From: Lacibacter sp. H407
GTDB lineage: Bacteria > Bacteroidota > Bacteroidia > Chitinophagales > Chitinophagaceae
DNA length: 64,000 bases
Assembly (NCBI RefSeq): GCF_037892605.1
Contig: NZ_JBBKTU010000001.1
Location: 992,001-1,056,000, forward strand
Reading direction: 5' to 3'
The position numbers and the translations under genes were made by a program. Shown piece after piece: positions 58,436-64,000 of this stretch (the stretch's first letter is position 1; each line of letters opens with the position of its first letter). Under the pieces are notes generated by a model, which worked only from the letters and a program-made list of their open reading frames with translations, did no database searches and was not told the origin of the DNA.

Positions 58436-61400
58436 TTACCTGAACTGAACGATCATCAACTGATCATTGTTTCTTGCTAATACAAATGCCTGCCGTTGGT
58501 TAATTTGAATAGGCTTGATATGTCGCACCTGACCTTTGATCGCTAACCCATTCAACGATTCTGCTGCAAACTTTCCTTTGCCGTTGTTGATAAGCATAGT
58601 ACCGAAGTCTGCATCCTGTCTGCCGATTTCAACATTGTTATCAAAGTAGTTACCCATCAACAATAGATCAGGGAGGTTATCATTATTGGCATTTACAACT
58701 ACTGCATCTCTAAGCGTGCTTAACTGTGCTTCGTACGGTAATGCAACTGTTTCAAATTCAAAATTGCCGTTGTTGATCAATACGGCATTAGCAAAATAAT
58801 TAGCCGTTCGCTTTTGTGCATTTTGCAGTTTCGCTTCCCCAAACAACGTAACCAGTGTTGACTTGGCAAAGTCTGCTGCATACAAAAATTTCTTCTTTAA
58901 AACCGGCAGCTGTTTTTCCAGTTCCTGCTTGGTGGCAAACGGTATTTCCTTGCCTTGTATAAAATATGTGAGCACCTGTTCGCTGCGTCCGTTTTCATCA
59001 AAATCATTCACGTACATGGAAACGGGTTCTGCTGTTGATGCTTTGATGCGGCTGTTCAATCCAAAATTCCCCGCAACAAAATCAATATCACCATCAGCAT
59101 CTACATCCACTGGTAGCACAAAGTTCCACCAGCCACTTTTTGCAGTTATCGATTTCCTGGTAAAACTTTTTTTCTGATTGATGAATAAATCAATACCACC
59201 CCACTCGTAACAAAGCAACAGATCTTTCTCCCCATTCTTGTCTGCATCGATCCATTGTGCATCAGTAACCATTCCCGGTTGCAGCAAGTCTTTCGAATAA
59301 GTTTCAGTTATATCAATAAATTTTCCTGTGCCGTCATTCTTTAATAAATACGATCGTGGAATAGCACCGTAGTTCCAGGGCTCTGCTCTGCCGCCAATAA
59401 ACAGATCAACAAATCCATCACCGGTAAAATCATATGAAACGGCTTTACTTTGTGTTGTATAGATAGCTCTAAACGCATCCGGCTTCTTTGTCAAGTTTCC
59501 TTTTCCATCGTTGAGATATAACAACGGAAGCAGATGATAGTCTTCGCCATAGTATTCATTTCCACCACTTGCAATTACCAGATCGGGATGGGTATCATTG
59601 TTCACATCAACCCATTCTGCAGCTGCATTCTCCACCATGCTATCCTGCCACATGCCGGGTTGTTGCTTCTGTATAAATTTTCCATTTGCTGTTTGGATAA
59701 ACACTGCATTACGGAATGTTTTAGAGGATCCAACAAATACATCTTCCAACCCATCATGATTGATATCTGCAATTGCCAACGCAGGACCTTCCGTTGAATT
59801 CATGTGTGGAATAAGTGGCTCCCGATTGAATTCATTAAATGGATTTTCAAGATGCGTATAATTAATACCTGTAGCAACAGTAATATCTTCAAGCACAGGT
59901 CTGCTTGATTGATAAAACGAAGTGATGAGGTTGTAATTGAATTTCGGTAAACCTTCGGCATAGGAAAACGAAAGCTGCTGATCGGGTTTTATAGTAATTG
60001 ATTGATAGGTTTGATCAGGCCAAATCAGAAAAGCCGAATCAATTGTTGTGTTGAACAATCCAACATGAATCGGCAATTGCATACTCGATAAAAATCCATG
60101 CACGGGATTATTTTCATAGGTTCTGATGCCGCCATCTGCAAACAAAACCAGCTTTGCACCAATGGCATTACTATTATTTTTAGCTCCTTGCAGCTTAACT
60201 GATGCATAAGGTTTTTGTTTTGCATCATTTGATTTGTTCGCATAGATCAAAACCGGATCATTGATATTATTCACAACAATATCAAGATCGCCGTCATTAT
60301 CAAGATCTGCATAAACAGAACCATTTGAAAAAGTGGGCGTGTTATTTTCAATACTATCCGTTACATCTTTAAATTGCAACTCACCGTGGTTACTGAAAAA
60401 ACGATTAGGAATCTTGATCTCCGGAAATTTATTCACCAGCAGCATATCTTTCTCTTCCATACTGTTGTTCCGAAGCTTCTCCTGCATTTCTTCATTCGAT
60501 ACAAAATTGATGTAATCAATATCATTCATCCGCTTTGGAATGCCGTTTGATACAAACAGATCCTTCATTCCATCATTATCAAAATCCATCCACAAAGCAG
60601 CCCAACTCCAGTCGGTTGCATTGATACCGGCATACTGTCCTGCTTCACTAAACAAACCATTTCGTCGGTTCCATTGCAGATTATTCCGTGCATACTGATA
60701 GTTATACCCGTAGTTAATTTTATTTTGAAAGATATTGTAATCATCTTCTGCCAATGATCGACGCAGCATGTACGGATCGTACGGCAACATATCCATTGAA
60801 ATAATTTCAGGGAAACCATCATTTGTAACATCAGCCACATCAACACCCATGCTGAACTGACTGGTGTGCATCAATCTCGTTGTGGTTTCTTCTGTAAATG
60901 TTCCGTTCTGCTGATTGATGTAGAGATAATCATTTTCATGAAAATCATTTCCCACATAGAGATCGGGCCAGCCATCAAGATTGATATCGGCTACCGCAAC
61001 ACCTAACCCATAACCGATCTTGGTTCCGTTGATGCCGGCTTCTGCTGTTATGTTGGTAAAATAGGATTGTTGTTTCCCATCAACAGTTGTTGACAGATCG
61101 TTTCTGTAAAGTCTTTGACCTGCCAGTGAATCATACGTATTTAAAAAGTTTTTACGTGGCGCATAGTTTCCATCATGATTCACAGAATGATTGAGGAGAA
61201 ACATATCCAGATCTCCATCTCCATCATGATCAAAAAACGCAGCTTGTGTACTAAAGCCTGAAAAATCCAGGCCGTATGCAGCTGCTTCATCTGCATAAAC
61301 AGGTACACCTTGTTGATCTATTTTTTTACATACCAGAAGCTGATTCTTGCTCTTCAGCATTTTGAATTGGCCTACTCTGCACACATAAATATCCAGCAGT

Positions 61401-61804
61401 CCATCGTTATTAATATCTACAACCGAAACGCCGGTGCTCCATCCGCTATCCTGTGGAACAGCAGCTGCCTTTGTGACATCTTCAAACTTCAACCCGCCTT
61501 TGTTTATATATAATTTATTCTCTCCCTGGTTTGCAGCAAAGAACAGATCGATCAAACCATCGTTATTAAAATCACCTGCACCAACACCGGCACCGTTGTA
61601 ATAATACATGTAAGAGAAAAGATTAAACGCTGGTGTTGGTTTTAGTTGGTTTGTGAAATCTATACCAGTTTGCTTACTGCCGAGTGATTCAAAAAAAGGA
61701 GATTCGATCTTCTTATCCGAACAGGAAAACAGAAGTAACAGCAGCATCACTGCACCGCCATGATACAATTGCACAATTCTATTCCTGTTACGTTTCTGCT
61801 TCAT
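58436..61804 (-). CDS. giant VCBS/FG-GAP repeat lipoprotein with UnbV (ASPIC) domain
   Basis: 1122 residues. A signal with lipobox ends at FSC (residue 28 region), so it is an envelope or surface lipoprotein. Many Ca-binding-type repeats of the form DINNDGLLDIYV are seen, for example DHDGDGDLDMFL, DINLDGWPDLYVGNDF, DFDNDGMKDLFVSNGI, DLDNDGDLDIVVNNIN, and they form beta-propeller blades. Two propeller sections flank an ASPIC/UnbV domain (NAIGAKLVLFADGGIRTYEN, VGLFNTTIDSAFLIWPD). The family (CRTAC1-like) is thought to bind carbohydrate or protein ligands on the surface. It lies 36 bases after a paralogue in the same operon. Function unknown. Confidence 0.88.
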   Translation of the reverse strand: MKQKRNRNRIVQLYHGGAVMLLLLLFSCSDKKIESPFFESLGSKQTGIDFTNQLKPTPAFNLFSYMYYYNGAGVGAGDFNNDGLIDLFFAANQGENKLYINKGGLKFEDVTKAAAVPQDSGWSTGVSVVDINNDGLLDIYVCRVGQFKMLKSKNQLLVCKKIDQQGVPVYADEAAAYGLDFSGFSTQAAFFDHDGDGDLDMFLLNHSVNHDGNYAPRKNFLNTYDSLAGQRLYRNDLSTTVDGKQQSYFTNITAEAGINGTKIGYGLGVAVADINLDGWPDLYVGNDFHENDYLYINQQNGTFTEETTTRLMHTSQFSMGVDVADVTNDGFPEIISMDMLPYDPYMLRRSLAEDDYNIFQNKINYGYNYQYARNNLQWNRRNGLFSEAGQYAGINATDWSWAALWMDFDNDGMKDLFVSNGIPKRMNDIDYINFVSNEEMQEKLRNNSMEEKDMLLVNKFPEIKIPNRFFSNHGELQFKDVTDSIENNTPTFSNGSVYADLDNDGDLDIVVNNINDPVLIYANKSNDAKQKPYASVKLQGAKNNSNAIGAKLVLFADGGIRTYENNPVHGFLSSMQLPIHVGLFNTTIDSAFLIWPDQTYQSITIKPDQQLSFSYAEGLPKFNYNLITSFYQSSRPVLEDITVATGINYTHLENPFNEFNREPLIPHMNSTEGPALAIADINHDGLEDVFVGSSKTFRNAVFIQTANGKFIQKQQPGMWQDSMVENAAAEWVDVNNDTHPDLVIASGGNEYYGEDYHLLPLLYLNDGKGNLTKKPDAFRAIYTTQSKAVSYDFTGDGFVDLFIGGRAEPWNYGAIPRSYLLKNDGTGKFIDITETYSKDLLQPGMVTDAQWIDADKNGEKDLLLCYEWGGIDLFINQKKSFTRKSITAKSGWWNFVLPVDVDADGDIDFVAGNFGLNSRIKASTAEPVSMYVNDFDENGRSEQVLTYFIQGKEIPFATKQELEKQLPVLKKKFLYAADFAKSTLVTLFGEAKLQNAQKRTANYFANAVLINNGNFEFETVALPYEAQLSTLRDAVVVNANNDNLPDLLLMGNYFDNNVEIGRQDADFGTMLINNGKGKFAAESLNGLAIKGQVRHIKPIQINQRQAFVLARNNDQLMIVQFR

Positions 61805-61840
61805 CCTTTGTTACTATTCATCAGTGCTGTTGCGTGAACG

Positions 61841-64000
61841 TCACTGATTCGCATTTAATTTATATAATACAGGGAAATCATTGTTCTCGAGAAAAAGTAC
61901 ATGTGTTTCATTTTTGAATTTCAATGAAACAATATCTCTTGTTTGTCCGTACAAATTCAATCCCGACTTTGTGATGGGCATATAAATGAAACTGCCTTTC
62001 CTGTCGTTGATCAACACCTGCCCATAACTTGCATCGAGCCTGCAGAATTGCGGTAGCATACCAAAGAAATTACCTGCAGCAACAATATCCACAAAGCCAT
62101 CGTTGTTGATGTCAATCAATTGAATGGCGTTTACTGATGAGAGTTGTACTTCATACGGAAGTGTTTTTATCGTAAAGTTGCCTTTACCATCGTTATACGC
62201 AATGCACGACGCCGTATACTTCACTTGCTTTACCACAGCATCATTCAGTTCTTTGCCAAAAAGTTCCTGAATTGTTTTTGATGCAAAGTCCTGGTGTTTC
62301 AAATTGAGTTTTTTTAACGATGGTACCTGATCAGTTACTTCACGTTTCATAAACACCGGTACATCTTTTCCGTTGTAGGTTCGGGTAAGCATTTTGTCAG
62401 CAATGCCATTCTGATCAAAATCTTTCATCCATAATTTAACCGGGCTTTCTGTTGTTGCATTGAGATAAAAATTTTCACCGAGATTGCCGAGCACAAAATC
62501 AATATCTCCGTCTTTATCAACATCAGCAGCAGCCATTGCTTGCCACCAACCGGGCAATGCTTCCAATCCGGTTTTGAGTTCTGTGAATTGTTTCCCGTTA
62601 TATGTAAACACACGTGGGCTTATCCATTCACCTGTAATGATCAGTTCCTTTCGCTGATCGTTGTTAACATCTTCTACAACTGCTGCGGTGATCATACCTG
62701 CACCTGAAAAAACAGGAGCTACAGCATCTGTTACATCTGTAAAATTTCCCTGTCCGTCATTTCGCAACAAAAAACTATTAGGGCTCTCTCCATAATTCTG
62801 TGGTATGCTTCGGCTGCCAATAAAGAGGTCAATATGTCCGTCGCCATCATAATCAAATGGAACAGCGGCTCCGCAATTTGTATTGATGATAGGAAGTGCG
62901 CCACGTTTTAAACTGAAATTCCCTTTTCCATCATTTACAAATAACTGATTCTGATAACCACCTGCGGACGCAGCAGAGAAGTTTCCGCCACCACCTGTAA
63001 AGAGATCTGCATCTCCATCTTTATCGCAATCAAAAAAGAAGGCAACGGTTACATCATTGAAAGCAAATGTTTTAAAATCGGCAGTTTCCTTCTTTACAAG
63101 TCCGTTTGCTGTTTGCAGGTATAATTGTGCGGGTTGATTTCTTGCTCCACCGATATATACATCATCCAATCCATCACCATTTACATCGGCTGTGGCAGCT
63201 TTCGGACCTTGTGTTGAAAGCATGAACGGAATATTTCGTTCATAGAAAAAATCAACATGTTCATCTTCGGTATGTTTTTCAAAACGATGTTGCACTTGCT
63301 CAAAAAGATACTGGTGTGCAACATCAGCAGCCGGAACAAACTGTTTCGTTGCAGCAGCAGAGTAAGTAATGTTGTGAGATTGATTAATTGCCGGTTTGAT
63401 GATCGATGTAGTTGTTCGGTTGGGCCATGTAATTAAAATGGAATCGATCGTTGATTTACCCAAGCCGATGGTTTGCTTGTAATCGATCGATGATTGAAAG
63501 CCGCGGCTGGGAATTACTTCTCTTGTAATGATTTGATCGCCTTGAAAAATCCGGATCGTACTGCCTATACCAAATGTATTGGGTACTTCATAGTTTACTG
63601 AAACAGCTACATAGTTATTTTTATTTTTTTCCCGGCTGCCATTCCTGTAAACCATTGCTTCCTGATTTACATTGTTGATGATAAGATCAAGATCACCATC
63701 GTTATCCAGATCTGCATAAGCAGCTCCGTTAGAAAAGCTTGGTTTGGAAAACCCCCACTCTTCGCCTGCATCATTGAACCGAAGATTTCCTGTATTTCGG
63801 TATGCTTTATTCGGAATTGGATTCGATGGCATTTTACTGATGATGTTACTCACTTCTTCTTTCTTACCTGTCCGCACCATTTGTTGCGCCACTTCGTTTG
63901 CAAAGAAGTCGATAAAATCCTGATCGGTCACATCATAATAAATTCCGTTACAAACAAAAATATCTACCAATCCATCGTTGTCTGCATCAAACAGCAACGC
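61841..64000 (-). CDS. VCBS/FG-GAP repeat protein with UnbV domain, 5' part outside window
   Basis: 719 codons of the C-terminal part are visible; the reading frame is open through the right edge, so the start is missing. The repeats match the neighbouring gene (LFDADNDGLVDIFVCNGI, DLDNDGDLDLIINNVN, DVNGDGLDDVYIGGAR, DYDGDGHIDLFIGSRS, DVDKDGDIDFVLGNLGEN) and an ASPIC/UnbV domain lies at FGIGSTIRIFQGDQIITREV. A tandem paralogue of the gene at 58436. Both may belong to a larger operon upstream of the window, where outer-membrane SusC/D-type genes are often found; that is inference only. Confidence 0.85.
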   Translation of the reverse strand, partial: ALLFDADNDGLVDIFVCNGIYYDVTDQDFIDFFANEVAQQMVRTGKKEEVSNIISKMPSNPIPNKAYRNTGNLRFNDAGEEWGFSKPSFSNGAAYADLDNDGDLDLIINNVNQEAMVYRNGSREKNKNNYVAVSVNYEVPNTFGIGSTIRIFQGDQIITREVIPSRGFQSSIDYKQTIGLGKSTIDSILITWPNRTTTSIIKPAINQSHNITYSAAATKQFVPAADVAHQYLFEQVQHRFEKHTEDEHVDFFYERNIPFMLSTQGPKAATADVNGDGLDDVYIGGARNQPAQLYLQTANGLVKKETADFKTFAFNDVTVAFFFDCDKDGDADLFTGGGGNFSAASAGGYQNQLFVNDGKGNFSLKRGALPIINTNCGAAVPFDYDGDGHIDLFIGSRSIPQNYGESPNSFLLRNDGQGNFTDVTDAVAPVFSGAGMITAAVVEDVNNDQRKELIITGEWISPRVFTYNGKQFTELKTGLEALPGWWQAMAAADVDKDGDIDFVLGNLGENFYLNATTESPVKLWMKDFDQNGIADKMLTRTYNGKDVPVFMKREVTDQVPSLKKLNLKHQDFASKTIQELFGKELNDAVVKQVKYTASCIAYNDGKGNFTIKTLPYEVQLSSVNAIQLIDINNDGFVDIVAAGNFFGMLPQFCRLDASYGQVLINDRKGSFIYMPITKSGLNLYGQTRDIVSLKFKNETHVLFLENNDFPVLYKLNANQ

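Noticed and set aside
1-64000. CRISPR arrays, prophage or integrase genes
   Set aside because: No regularly spaced repeats and no recognisable phage, integrase or transposase protein in any frame.

Overview
The window looks like chromosomal DNA of a Bacteroidota bacterium, most likely of the Chitinophagaceae type. The evidence is a type IX secretion C-terminal domain, TAnnTTTG promoter elements, almost no Shine-Dalgarno sites, many lipoproteins and Tat-exported sugar enzymes, DUF1080 and secreted GH65 proteins, and VCBS/UnbV proteins. The genus cannot be fixed from this sequence. I see no rRNA, tRNA, CRISPR array, transposase or phage gene.

Layout. 1-6.4 kb: two tandem rhomboid proteases (the second cut by the window edge), the 23S rRNA methyltransferase RlmD, a thioredoxin-fold lipid/peptide-type reductase (DUF4369/TlpA-like) and a double-parvulin chaperone. 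6.4-11.3 kb: a cold-shock-like RRM protein with a long leader, a T9SS cargo protein whose leader contains three copies of a 7-base motif, an ABC-F ATPase with one degenerate ATP site, and two small orphan genes. 11.4-28.3 kb: two divergent operons that together look like a periplasmic glycoside-oxidation pathway. They contain three FAD/GMC dehydrogenases, two Tat-exported gluconate-2-dehydrogenase-subunit-3 partners, a lipoprotein cytochrome c, two Gfo/Idh/MocA oxidoreductases, three sugar-isomerase-type TIM barrels, a 3-keto-disaccharide hydrolase lipoprotein (DUF1080) and two MFS porters. The idea is oxidation of the sugar ring (probably at C3), cleavage of the keto-glycoside, uptake and reduction.

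28.3-36.6 kb: an SPFH/prohibitin-like gene whose last 330 bases are repeated 2 kb downstream, with an AT-rich sulfatase-fold membrane protein between the copies; then GH25 lysozyme, alpha/beta hydrolase, glycosyltransferase 2 and a solitary OppC-like permease. 36.8-47.0 kb: a disaccharide locus made of a four-gene operon (SLC45-like porter, GH13 lipoprotein, PfkB kinase, amylosucrase-type GH13) facing a LacI-MFS-trehalase operon. 47.2-54.1 kb: a DUF3179 membrane protein and a group of two vanadium-haloperoxidase/PAP2-type lipoproteins enclosing two outer-membrane beta-barrels. 54.1-57.3 kb: secreted GH65 enzyme and a beta-phosphoglucomutase-like HAD protein with a RelE/ParE-type toxin-antitoxin pair wedged between them. 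57.5-64 kb: a GyrI-like/SRPBCC protein and two giant tandem VCBS/UnbV proteins, the last cut by the window edge.

At least two families of short paired-palindrome repeats occupy intergenic gaps. In the first, each unit starts at the stop codon of one gene, and in two of three cases it runs to the start codon of the next. The SPFH 3'-end duplication around an AT-rich cargo gene and the divergent glycoside-oxidation cluster are the two observations I consider most worth pursuing.
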